A DNA stretch of 64,000 bases from assembly GCF_024171695.1 (NCBI RefSeq), contig NZ_JAMTCF010000003.1, forward strand, positions 47,548-111,547. The letters run 5' to 3'. Shown here in pieces: positions 7,154 to 15,089 of this stretch; within the stretch, counting starts at the first letter, position 1; each line of letters begins with the position of its first letter. The position numbers were made by a program, and so were the translations under genes. Origin of the DNA: Actinosynnema pretiosum (GTDB taxonomy: Bacteria; Actinomycetota; Actinomycetes; Mycobacteriales; Pseudonocardiaceae). Under the pieces are notes generated by a model. That model saw nothing but the letters and a program-made list of their open reading frames with translations. It was not told where the DNA came from and did not search any database.

Positions 7154-8889
7154 GCACCGCGACGGCGACCAGGCCGATCGAGGAGACGGCCGAGGGCGGG
7201 GTGTACATGGGCATCACCGCGCCAGCGCCGGAGGCCGCTCCGGCTCCGGCCGGGCGGGACGAGCGCGGGCCTTCCGGGCCGCAGCCGTTGGTGGTGCCGG
7301 GTGTTCCGGCGGCAGTGTCGGCGGTGGAGCTGGCCACGATCGCGGGCAGCACCGCCGCGTGGGCCGGTGGGGTTCCGGGTCTGGTGACCGCCGGTGCGGT
7401 CGCGGGTGCCACGGCGGTGGCGGCGGGGGTTCGGCGGGCGCGTGCCCGCCGGGCCTCCCGGTCCGGTGGCATCGGCGGGCGGACTGTGGCCGGGACCGGT
7501 GGGGGCCGGTCGCGCGGCGGTCTCCGGTCGGGTGGTGGCGGGCTGGCGAGTCGGGTGCGGTCCGCGTTGGCCGGGCGCCGCGCTGGCGCGGCCGGGCGGG
7601 GCACCGGCACCGGCCGTGCCGGTGCGAGTGCCGGGCAGCGGGCGACGCCGGGCGGTCGGGCTGCTGCGGCGTTCGCCCAGCGGGCCGGGCGCGGGGCGGC
7701 TGCGACCACCCGCACCGTCCCGCCCGGCGGGCGCGCCTCCACCGGCAGGCCCGCCACCGGCACCGCCGCCGCCAACAGGGCGCGGGGACCGCTGTCGCGG
7801 CTGCTGGGCAAGGGCGGTCCCGGTGGTCGCGCCGCTGGAGGGCGTGGCCTGTTCGGGCGGCAGAGCGGGCCCACCAGCGGCGGAGGCCTGGGCAGCCGCC
7901 GGAACGGCAGCGGCTCCGGCAACGGCGGCACGAGTCGAGGGGGCAGGCCGAGAGGCGGGAGCACCCCGACCAGCCGGGACGGTAGGTGGTCGAGCAACGG
8001 TGCCACGGACAGGCTTCGTGACCAGGCCAGGCAGCGCAAAGCGTTGCGCGACAACGCGAAGCGCGCCTACTGGGCCGCCCAGCGTGCACGACGGGACAAC
8101 GGGTGGATGGTGCGCGAGGTGATCGCCACCGCGCCCACCGCCAGGGCGGCCCGGTCTGCCACCTATCGCATCGTCTACGGCCGCGCCAAGGTCGCCGGAC
8201 CCCCCTCGGCTCCAGCCCCGATCCGGGCGCTGCACGCCGGTGGCTGGGCAGCCGGGGCGTGGGCCGCCGCCGCCGGTTACGCGGCCTGGTCACGGCACTG
8301 GCAGGCACAGCAACTGCTGGCGCTGGGCGCGACCGTGCCGCACCGCGGCTACGTCGTGGCCAGCCGCATCCGCTCCACCATGCCGGACACCCCGACCGTC
8401 CCGTTCGTCGTGCCCGCCCCGCGTCCGTCCGCGCCCCGACTGCCCACCTGGCGCACCACCACCGGCCCGACGCCGGTCAGTCCGACCGGCCCTGTCTCCC
8501 CGGTCCGACCGGGACTGTCCACTCCCCACTCCTCTGGAGGTCTCACCGTGTCCCGTTTCAACCTCTCCGACCTGGCGATGGAGCAGGCCGCCCGCGCCGC
8601 CCGCTACACCCCCGACTCGATGGCCTTCTTCGGCGGCGACCTCACCCAGTGGCCCGACGCCATCGGCCACCTGGCCATCGCCCTGTCCACCTTCGTCAAG
8701 CGCGGCAGCGCCGAGTACCCGGTCCACCCGGTCGTGATGGAGAAGCTCGCCGAGGTCTACCAGGCCCTCGGTACCGCCGCCTCGGCCGCGAACGAGGTCC
8801 CGGTGCTGTTCTCCCGCGCCCACTCGATCGACCTGTCCCGCCACCAGGCCCCGCGCCCCGGCGAGCACCTGTGGAACGTGCCCCGCTGA
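7150..8889 (+). CDS. Low-complexity AICE protein with possible internal start
   Basis: A 579-residue protein beginning at the GTG that overlaps the previous stop. Residues 1-95 hold a hydrophobic stretch. Residues about 95-300 are Gly/Arg/Ser/Ala-rich and probably disordered. A helical basic region follows, then a Pro/Thr linker. The last 113 residues are a compact domain. A perfect GGAGGT lies six bases before an in-frame GTG at 8548, so that domain may also be made alone. Its place just before the translocase suggests a transfer or spread role. The family is unknown. Confidence 0.62.
   Translation: MSTATATRPIEETAEGGVYMGITAPAPEAAPAPAGRDERGPSGPQPLVVPGVPAAVSAVELATIAGSTAAWAGGVPGLVTAGAVAGATAVAAGVRRARARRASRSGGIGGRTVAGTGGGRSRGGLRSGGGGLASRVRSALAGRRAGAAGRGTGTGRAGASAGQRATPGGRAAAAFAQRAGRGAAATTRTVPPGGRASTGRPATGTAAANRARGPLSRLLGKGGPGGRAAGGRGLFGRQSGPTSGGGLGSRRNGSGSGNGGTSRGGRPRGGSTPTSRDGRWSSNGATDRLRDQARQRKALRDNAKRAYWAAQRARRDNGWMVREVIATAPTARAARSATYRIVYGRAKVAGPPSAPAPIRALHAGGWAAGAWAAAAGYAAWSRHWQAQQLLALGATVPHRGYVVASRIRSTMPDTPTVPFVVPAPRPSAPRLPTWRTTTGPTPVSPTGPVSPVRPGLSTPHSSGGLTVSRFNLSDLAMEQAARAARYTPDSMAFFGGDLTQWPDAIGHLAIALSTFVKRGSAEYPVHPVVMEKLAEVYQALGTAASAANEVPVLFSRAHSIDLSRHQAPRPGEHLWNVPR
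8536..8550 (+). promoter_or_regulatory. Internal ribosome binding site and GTG start
   Basis: GGAGGT at 8536-8541 is the ideal Shine-Dalgarno sequence, with a six-base gap to GTG at 8548. Starting there gives a 113-residue protein (MSRFNLSDLAMEQAAR...) ending at 8889 in the same frame. It follows a Pro/Thr-rich linker, exactly at a domain boundary. Confidence 0.5.
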
Positions 8890-8945
8890 CCCTCGTCTGA
8901 TCGAAAACCGTTACAGCGCAAAGAGAATCGCGAAGGGAACCGACC

Positions 8946-11021
8946 ATGAACGCCAAGACCACGCGCGGCGGGGTGGACTGGAGCGGCAAGCACACCGTCC
9001 TGACCGGCACCGCGAACACCGTCGGTGCGGTGCTGGCCACCGGCATGGTCGGTTCCCTCGCCGCGTTGCCTCCGGCCTGGGCCGCCGGGGGTGCGGCCGT
9101 GGGCGCCGCAGCGCACACGGTGGCCTCCGCCGGGCGCGGCACCACCAGGCCCGGAGTGCTCGCCCGCGCCGCTGGGTGGGTGGCCGGGGGCGGCTGGATG
9201 GTGTGGGCGCTGGAGACCACGCCGTGGTCGGCCGCCTCGGTGTCCTCGCTGGCGGTGCTCGGTGTCGCCGGTGGGGTCACCGCCACGTTGGTGCGCGCCG
9301 CCGCGAGCAAGCGGCAGGAGATCGGGCAGCAGGTCATGTTCGCCACCCAGCGCGCCAGGACCGCCGGGGAGTGGGAAGCCCGGATCGACCGGGTGTGCGG
9401 CATCAAGGGTGTGCAGGTCATGGGCGTGCAGAAGTGGGAGGAGGGCACCGGTTACACCCTGGACCTGAACCTGCCCGAGGGCGGGCACTCGTGGAAGGAC
9501 CTGGCCAAGCACCAGGGCGGCCTGGCCGCCGATGCCGACCTGCCCAACGGCTGCACCGTGGAGGCCAGGCCCGGCGTCTCGCGGCGTTCGGCGCTGCTGC
9601 GGGTGGCCACGAAGGACGCGTGGGAGGAGGTCATCGACTACCCCGAGGACTGGTCGGTGCTGTCGATCCTGAACCTGATCCCGATCGGTCAGCACCGGGA
9701 CGCCACGGTGGCCGGGCTGGAGCTGCGCAGCGACACCGTGTTGCTGACCGGGCAGAAGGGAGGTGGCAAGACCAACGAACTCCAAGTGGTCAACGCCGGG
9801 CTGGTGCGGTGCGTGGACGTGCTGGTGTGGCACATCGACCTCAACGGCGGTGGCATGTCGCTGCCGTGGATCAGGCCGTGGCTGACCGACACCACCGGCA
9901 CCGTCGCCGCCCCGGCGGTGGACTGGGTGGCTTCCACCGCCGCCGAGGCCAAGAGGCTGACCGCAGCCGCGCTGCGCATCGCCAAGGGGCGCAAGGTCGA
10001 GTACCAGCAGCTGTGCGAGCAGCAGGGCGACGACAAGCTCCCCGTCTCCCCCGAGATCCCGCAGATCATGATCGTGGTGGACGAGTGCGCCGAGATCATG
10101 GGCAGCGGCACCAAGCACCCCAAGCTGCGCGACGACCTGGAGGAGATCCAGCGCATCGCCCGCGCCATGGGCGTGAACCTGGTGTTCTGCGGCCTGTCCG
10201 CGACCGCCGACGTCATCGGCTCGACCAATGTCCGCAAGCAGGCCCGCGCCCGCATCTCCATGCGCGTGAGCGACCCCGAAGAGCTGAACTACCTGTTCGG
10301 CTGGAACTGCAAGGCAGACCCGCAGGACATGCCCTACCCCGGCTGCGGCCTCTACTTGCAGGACACGATCGGCCAGCCCACCGGTTTCAAGGGCTACCGC
10401 CTGGTCGGTGCCGCCCTCGCGGCGGGCGCGGTCGCGGTGGCCGGGCTGCGCCCCGGCCTGGACGAGGTCAGCGCCCGGCTGGCCGGGGACGACTACGCCA
10501 CGCGCTGGGACCGCGCCGAGCACCTGCTCGCAGACACCCCCGCCCCGCAGGAAGACGAGGAGGACCCGGCCGAGGTCGAGCAGCCCGTGACGGCGGGGTT
10601 CGACCCCGCCGCGCTGGAGGCGGGCGCGGCCGTGTTCACCACCAAGCCCGCCACCGCCGAGGGGTTCAACCCGCTCGACCCGAGCACCTGGCCGCCGATC
10701 GACCTGCCCGGTCTGACCGTCCCTGCGGCGCCCGCGCTGCCCGAGCTGCTGGCGCGGCTGCTGGCGGTGTTCGACGGCACCGACCACGAGCGGCTGCACA
10801 CCTCGGCCCTGGCCGCGCAGGTCGGCACCACGCCCACCGTGCTGGGCAAGCTGCTGCCGCAGATCGGCGTCAAGGCGCTGCCGGACGCCTTCTACGTCGG
10901 CCCGGACCGGCAGCGCGGCTACGCCCTCACCGACCTCCGGGCGGTTGCGGAGCGTATCCGAAACGGTGAGGTCGCCGTGCCGGTCGACGTCGCCGAGTGG
11001 ACGCCTGCCGACGCTGACTGA
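8946..11021 (+). CDS. traB: FtsK/SpoIIIE-type DNA translocase (TraB/TraSA)
   Basis: A 691-residue pump that moves double-stranded DNA during conjugation. N-terminal membrane segments lie at about 20-60 and 75-115. The ATPase follows, with Walker A GQKGGGKT (269-276) and Walker B IMIVVDE (374-380). The C-terminal end (about 575-680) is a winged helix like FtsK gamma, with LHTSALAAQVGT and GYALTDLR. In this family that domain reads 8-base repeats at the transfer locus. Seven copies of GGTGTGCA lie just after the stop codon, which supports the role. AAGGGA precedes the ATG. Confidence 0.9.
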   Translation: MNAKTTRGGVDWSGKHTVLTGTANTVGAVLATGMVGSLAALPPAWAAGGAAVGAAAHTVASAGRGTTRPGVLARAAGWVAGGGWMVWALETTPWSAASVSSLAVLGVAGGVTATLVRAAASKRQEIGQQVMFATQRARTAGEWEARIDRVCGIKGVQVMGVQKWEEGTGYTLDLNLPEGGHSWKDLAKHQGGLAADADLPNGCTVEARPGVSRRSALLRVATKDAWEEVIDYPEDWSVLSILNLIPIGQHRDATVAGLELRSDTVLLTGQKGGGKTNELQVVNAGLVRCVDVLVWHIDLNGGGMSLPWIRPWLTDTTGTVAAPAVDWVASTAAEAKRLTAAALRIAKGRKVEYQQLCEQQGDDKLPVSPEIPQIMIVVDECAEIMGSGTKHPKLRDDLEEIQRIARAMGVNLVFCGLSATADVIGSTNVRKQARARISMRVSDPEELNYLFGWNCKADPQDMPYPGCGLYLQDTIGQPTGFKGYRLVGAALAAGAVAVAGLRPGLDEVSARLAGDDYATRWDRAEHLLADTPAPQEDEEDPAEVEQPVTAGFDPAALEAGAAVFTTKPATAEGFNPLDPSTWPPIDLPGLTVPAAPALPELLARLLAVFDGTDHERLHTSALAAQVGTTPTVLGKLLPQIGVKALPDAFYVGPDRQRGYALTDLRAVAERIRNGEVAVPVDVAEWTPADAD

Positions 11022-11033
11022 CCAGCACACCTG

Positions 11034-11241
11034 GGTGTGCACGGGGGTGTGCAGGGCCTGCACACCTGCACAGCCTGACAGCGCGACCTGCACAGGCCAG
11101 GCGTGCAGGCACTGACCAGCTAAAACAGCACTCGCCACGCCCAGGTGTGCACATGTGCAGGTGTGCACGCCCCACCCCCCGCCACCTGGACCAGCGGCCT
11201 CTGGAGGGGGTGCCCCCTCCAGAGCTGCACACCTGCACACC
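11034..11241. repeat. Cluster of seven GGTGTGCA 8-mers, candidate clt
   Basis: GGTGTGCA occurs at 11034, 11046, 11144 and 11160; its complement TGCACACC occurs at 11059, 11226 and 11234. Pairs form inverted repeats, for example GGTGTGCAG and CTGCACACC three bases apart around 11055. TraB pumps of AICEs and Streptomyces plasmids bind clusters of 8-base sites next to traB. The cluster fills most of the 307-base gap to the next gene, so replication iterons are the main alternative. Confidence 0.72.
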
Positions 11242-11328
11242 CCACCCCGACGAACACCACCAGGCCGTGACCACGGCCCGACCTCGCACGCCCACCAATC
11301 ACTACACAAAGTAACCAAGGGGACTGCT

Positions 11329-11502
11329 GTGGACCACCTCATGCACATCGCGCGCACCGGCTCCACCTGGGCGCACACCCTCGGCCTGATCACCAACCCC
11401 CTCGCCCTATGCGGCGCTCGCATCGCCGGGGCCGAGCGGCAGGCACCGCTGTGCCAGATCTGTTTCCAGCTCTCGGGCTGGACCCACGACAAGCGCCACT
11501 GA
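11329..11502 (+). CDS. Small Cys-containing AICE protein
   Basis: A 57-residue protein with a GTG start eight bases after AAGGGG; an ATG at 11341 is an alternative. It has a Cys in LALCGARI and a CQIC pair near the C-terminus, plus His residues, so it might bind a metal. It lies between the repeat cluster and the prim-pol gene and has its own ribosome site. Function and family are unknown. Confidence 0.5.
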   Translation: MDHLMHIARTGSTWAHTLGLITNPLALCGARIAGAERQAPLCQICFQLSGWTHDKRH

Positions 11503-11520
11503 CCGAGAGGAGCCACCGCC

Positions 11521-12471
11521 ATGACCATGCTCACCGCAGCCCTGCACGCCGCCGAACGCGGCTGGCACGTCTTCCCCCTGCGCCCCGGCACCAAGAAGCC
11601 CGCCCTGCACGGCGTTCGCCACTGCCCGCGCACCGCCCCGTGCGTGGACGGGCACCTCGGGTGGGAGCAGCGCGCTACCACCGACCCCGACACCATCCGG
11701 CGCTGCTGGGCGGCCGGGGAGTTCAACATCGGCATCGCCACCGGCCCCTCAGGGTTGGTCGTGGTCGACCTGGACACGGCCAAGTCGCCCGCCGATGTGC
11801 CCCCGGACGGCTGGAACCGGGAGGGGGTCCGGGACGGGCACGACGTGTTCGACCTGCTCTGCCGCGAGGCCGGGCACCCGGTGCCGTGGGAGACCTTCAG
11901 CGTCCGCACCACCAGGGGCGGCACCCACCTCTACTACCGCGCCCCCGCCGGTGCGCAGCTGCGTTCCACGCAGGGCGAGGACGGCAACGGCCTGGGCTGG
12001 AAGGTCGACACCCGCGCGCACGGCGGCTACGTCGTGGCGCCCGGCAGCAGCACCCCTACCGGCTCCTACACGATCACCGACGACCTGCCCGTGGCCGACC
12101 TGCCCACCTGGTTGCACCAGCGCCTCACCCCCAAGCCCGTGGTGGCCCGCACAGCCGCTCCCCAGACCGGCTCTGAGCAGCACTCCGCCTACGTGGACGC
12201 GGCGGTCCGGGGCGAGTGCGACAAGGTCGCAGCAGCCGCATCGGGGCGGCACAGCAGCGTGCTGTTCGCCGCCGCCGTCGCCCTCGGTCAGCTGGTCGGC
12301 GGCCAGGCACTCCCCTCGGCTACAGCCGAAGACGCCCTCCACCAGGCCGCAGCGCACATGGTCACCGGCCGGTGCGGCTGCACCGACCGCGAGATCGCCC
12401 GCACCATCGCCAACGGCCTGCGCGCCGGTGTCGCCCGTCCGCGCACCCCGACCGCACGGGGTGCGGCGTGA
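11521..12471 (+). CDS. Bifunctional DNA primase/polymerase (prim-pol)
   Basis: A 316-residue archaeo-eukaryotic-type primase that starts DNA synthesis for replication of the excised element. The N-terminal prim-pol domain spans about residues 5-200. VVDLD (81-85) gives the two metal-binding aspartates, TRGGTHLYY (131-139) holds the conserved His, and WKVDTRAHGGYVVAPGS (160-176) carries the third acidic residue. The C-terminal 100 residues are helical, as in other AICE replication proteins. The ATG has GAGAGGAG upstream. The GTG of the methyltransferase gene overlaps its stop. It pairs functionally with the DUF3987-like gene at 13401. Confidence 0.88.
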   Translation: MTMLTAALHAAERGWHVFPLRPGTKKPALHGVRHCPRTAPCVDGHLGWEQRATTDPDTIRRCWAAGEFNIGIATGPSGLVVVDLDTAKSPADVPPDGWNREGVRDGHDVFDLLCREAGHPVPWETFSVRTTRGGTHLYYRAPAGAQLRSTQGEDGNGLGWKVDTRAHGGYVVAPGSSTPTGSYTITDDLPVADLPTWLHQRLTPKPVVARTAAPQTGSEQHSAYVDAAVRGECDKVAAAASGRHSSVLFAAAVALGQLVGGQALPSATAEDALHQAAAHMVTGRCGCTDREIARTIANGLRAGVARPRTPTARGAA

Positions 12472-13166
12472 GCGCCCGGCTGCGGCTGCTGGACCTGTGC
12501 TGCGGTGCCGGGGGCGCGTCGGCCGGGTACCACGCCGCCGGGTTCGACGTGACCGGTGTGGACATCGAACCCCAGCCGCACTACCCGTTCCCGTTCATCC
12601 GGGCCGACGCCCTCACGGTCGACCTGGACGGTTACGACGTCATCGCCGCAAGCCCGCCGTGCCAGCGCTACTCCACCGCCACCCCGGCCGACCGCCGCGA
12701 GGGCCACCCCGACCTGGTCGCCCCGGTGCGCGAGAGGCTGCGGCAGGCCGTGGCCGAGGGCACCGCGTGGGCCTACGTGATCGAGAACGTGCCCGGTTCC
12801 CCGCTGCTGGACCCCGTGCTGCTGTGCGGGGACAGCCTGCGGCTCGGGGTGCGCAGGCACCGGCTGTTCGAGTCCAACGTGGTGCTGCGCGGCACCGGCT
12901 GCCACCACGACCGCGACGCCCCGGCCGTGCCGGTCTACGGCACCCACGGCCAACGCCCGAGACGTAAGCCCCGCGGGCAAGGACGAAACTCCGTCGACGT
13001 CGACGTCGACGAGGAACCGTCACAGCACGGTGGTGCCGAGGGCGGGCGCACCGCGATGGGCATCGACTGGATGCCCTGGGACAACCTCACCAGGCCATCC
13101 CGCCCGCCTACACGTTCTCGCTCGGCACCCAACTGCTCATCCACCCCAACCGCCCCGCCACGGTGA
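12468..13166 (+). CDS. DNA (cytosine-5) methyltransferase, C-terminus probably frameshifted
   Basis: Phage-type C5 methyltransferase, 232 residues. The SAM-binding start is LLDLCCGAGGAS (7-18), the catalytic Pro-Cys lies in SPPCQ (62-66), IENV is at 105-108, and an RRHRLF target-contact motif follows. The usual end of this family (QAIPPAY, then GTQLL) is present in the DNA but in another frame, starting at 13091. One missing C at about 13090 would explain this. As read, the last 25 residues are Pro/Arg/Ser-rich and unlike the family, so activity is doubtful. It may protect the element from host restriction. The GTG start overlaps the prim-pol stop. Confidence 0.78.
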   Translation: MSARLRLLDLCCGAGGASAGYHAAGFDVTGVDIEPQPHYPFPFIRADALTVDLDGYDVIAASPPCQRYSTATPADRREGHPDLVAPVRERLRQAVAEGTAWAYVIENVPGSPLLDPVLLCGDSLRLGVRRHRLFESNVVLRGTGCHHDRDAPAVPVYGTHGQRPRRKPRGQGRNSVDVDVDEEPSQHGGAEGGRTAMGIDWMPWDNLTRPSRPPTRSRSAPNCSSTPTAPPR

Positions 13167-13351
13167 CGGAAGCGACCAGGACTCAAACGTCACCACACCG
13201 CGCGGGACCGCTGACGAATGCCACCGGTGGATTGCGTCACTGCCGGTGCGGCACCGCCCTCACCAGGCCTGCCACCGGTCGCTGGCCGCAGCACTGCTCC
13301 CCGGCTTGCCGCCAAGCCGCCTACCGCGAACGCCAACACGCCCTGCGGTGA
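13163..13351 (+). CDS. Small Cys-rich, zinc-finger-like protein
   Basis: A 62-residue protein with CRCG, then CSPACRQAAYRERQ at its end. This CxC...CxxxC pattern is typical of small AICE and phage proteins that probably bind zinc. The GTG start overlaps the methyltransferase stop (GTGA). It is in the same frame as the displaced methyltransferase C-terminus, so in an unshifted ancestor the two might have been joined. Function is unknown. Confidence 0.6.
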   Translation: MTEATRTQTSPHRAGPLTNATGGLRHCRCGTALTRPATGRWPQHCSPACRQAAYRERQHALR

Positions 13352-13400
13352 GCAGGCCACACCCTCTCACCGCCCACCACCGCGTGAACGGATCTTCACC

Positions 13401-14753
13401 ATGACCACCCCAGCTCGCCCCCTGCGCGCTGTCCCCGACCCGAGCGCCGACCTTGACGCCGCCGAGGCCCGCGCCCGCGCCGAGGTCGACCGCGCACGTG
13501 CCGAGCTGCCCCAGCTCGACCCCGCCGTGTTCGACTGCCACCTCGGCGAGGTGGTCGACCAGCTCTCCGACTCCACAGAGGGCGACCCGGTCGGCATCCT
13601 GGCCTCCCTAATCTGCGCCGCCGGGGTCCACCTCGGACAACGCCCGCACATCCGCGCCGGTGACGACCCCCACCCGCTGCTGGTGTGGCCGCTGATCGTC
13701 GGCCGCACCGGCGGTGGGCGCAAGGGCGCGTCCTGGTCCACGCCCAAGCGGCTGCTCGCCGCCGCCGACCCCGGCTTCACCGGCTCGAACATCCGCTCCG
13801 GCCTCACCAGCGGCGAGGGCCTGGCCGCCGTGTTCGCCGACCAGGACGCCGACGACCAGGCCACCGGCAAGCCCCGCAAGAACACCGGTACCGCACTGCT
13901 GCCGCCCGGCGACCTGCGGCTGATGGTGTTCGAGCCCGAGTGGGCCGGGGTCATGTCACGGATGAAGCGCGAGGGCAATGCCCTCTCGGCCACCCTGCGC
14001 CAAGCGTGGGAGGGCGGGGACCTGTCCACCCTCAACGTCACCGCACGCATCGCCCCCAGCTCCCACGTCGGGCTGCTGGCCCACATCACCCCCGACGAGT
14101 TCCGCGCCAAGGTCTCCAGCTCCGACCTCGCCGGGGGCACCTACAACCGGTTCCTGCCCATCGCCGTGGCCCGCTCGAAGTTCCTGCCGCTGGCGGGCGG
14201 GGCGGCGCCCGAACTCGTCAGCGCCCTGGGCCGCGCTCTGGCCGCGCGGCTCAAGCAGGGCTCCCAGGTCGGTGCGCTGGGCTTCACCGACAAGGGCGCG
14301 CTGCTGTGGCGCAGCCTCTACGTGGAGTTCGGCATCGACCACGGCGAGGGCGGCCCCGTGGAGCAGTTCCTGTCCCGCACCGCGCCCAACTGCCTGCGCA
14401 TCGCCGGTGTGCACGCCGCCCTGGACGGCACCGACCTCATCGACGTCCACCACCTCACCGCAGCCGCCGCCCTGGTCCGCTACTCCGTCGCCTCGGCCCG
14501 CTCGATCTTCAGCGCCGACCCGACGCTGACCAGGCTCACGGCCTGGATCGGCGAGGCGGGAACCACCGGCCGCACCCGCGAGGAGATCCGCGCCCAGTTT
14601 TTCAAGGGCAACAAGTCCGCCGCCGAGATCACCACGGTGCTGGGCCAGCTCATCGACTCCGGCCAGCTCGCCCGCAGCACCAGGCCCCCGGCGGGCGGGC
14701 GCGGCGGCAGGCCCACCGAGGTCTACGCCACCACCGGCCCGCCACGTGGTTGA
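13401..14753 (+). CDS. DUF3987-like replication protein (helicase-type)
   Basis: A 450-residue protein that accompanies prim-pol genes in AICEs and is presumed to be the replicative ATPase or helicase. The P-loop region reads VGRTGGGRKG, so the usual GKS/T is altered to GRKG, with the Lys shifted by one. An acidic stretch LMVFEPEW (Walker B-like) follows. The C-terminal 90 residues form a winged helix (TREEIRAQFF, ITTVLGQLIDSGQL). The atypical P-loop may reflect the family or weak ATP binding. The last bases hold the first AACCACGT repeats. Confidence 0.72.
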   Translation: MTTPARPLRAVPDPSADLDAAEARARAEVDRARAELPQLDPAVFDCHLGEVVDQLSDSTEGDPVGILASLICAAGVHLGQRPHIRAGDDPHPLLVWPLIVGRTGGGRKGASWSTPKRLLAAADPGFTGSNIRSGLTSGEGLAAVFADQDADDQATGKPRKNTGTALLPPGDLRLMVFEPEWAGVMSRMKREGNALSATLRQAWEGGDLSTLNVTARIAPSSHVGLLAHITPDEFRAKVSSSDLAGGTYNRFLPIAVARSKFLPLAGGAAPELVSALGRALAARLKQGSQVGALGFTDKGALLWRSLYVEFGIDHGEGGPVEQFLSRTAPNCLRIAGVHAALDGTDLIDVHHLTAAAALVRYSVASARSIFSADPTLTRLTAWIGEAGTTGRTREEIRAQFFKGNKSAAEITTVLGQLIDSGQLARSTRPPAGGRGGRPTEVYATTGPPRG

Positions 14754-14883
14754 CGTGGTTACTCGGTAACTCGCTGACCGGCACAAATACGCCGCGAGCA
14801 CACCGGGTTTCCACGTAGCCACGTGGTTTGACCTCCACGAAACCGCAGGTCAGACCCAAACCACGTTTCCACGTAAACCACGT
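14744..14883. repeat. Cluster of five AACCACGT 8-mers before xis
   Basis: AACCACGT lies at 14859 and 14876 on the plus strand, and its complement at 14744, 14753 and 14821. Shorter CCACGT copies fill the spaces. The cluster spans the 145-base gap between the replication gene and xis and overlaps the end of the former. Candidate roles are origin iterons, an operator for xis-int, or recombinase arm sites. Confidence 0.65.
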
Positions 14884-14898
14884 CCGAAGGGCACAGCC

Positions 14899-15087
14899 AT
14901 GCCTGAACCAGCCCGATCCCTGCTCACCGTTGAAGCCGCAGCCGCGCAGCTGAGCGTCAGCCGCACCACGATGTACGCCCTGCTGAAGTCCGGCGACGTC
15001 GCCTCGGTGCTCATCGGCAAGCTGCGCCGAGTCCCCGCCACCGCCCTTGCCGCCTACGTCGGCCGCCTTCAGCAGGAACAGGGGTAA
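14899..15087 (+). CDS. xis: Excisionase (Xis)
   Basis: A 62-residue HTH protein of the MerR/Xis type (LLTVEAAAAQLSVSRTTMYALLKSGD, then RRVPATALAAYV). It lies directly before the integrase gene, with two bases between stop and start, the classical xis-int arrangement. Xis bends the attachment site so that the integrase excises rather than integrates. The repeat cluster just upstream could serve as its binding region. AAGGGC precedes the ATG. Confidence 0.85.
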   Translation: MPEPARSLLTVEAAAAQLSVSRTTMYALLKSGDVASVLIGKLRRVPATALAAYVGRLQQEQG

Positions 15088-15089
15088 CC

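Noticed and set aside
8757-11924. Very long open frame (1055 codons) on the minus strand opposite the translocase gene
   Set aside because: It is the complement of well-supported coding DNA, has no ribosome site or recognisable motif, and reflects third-position GC bias.
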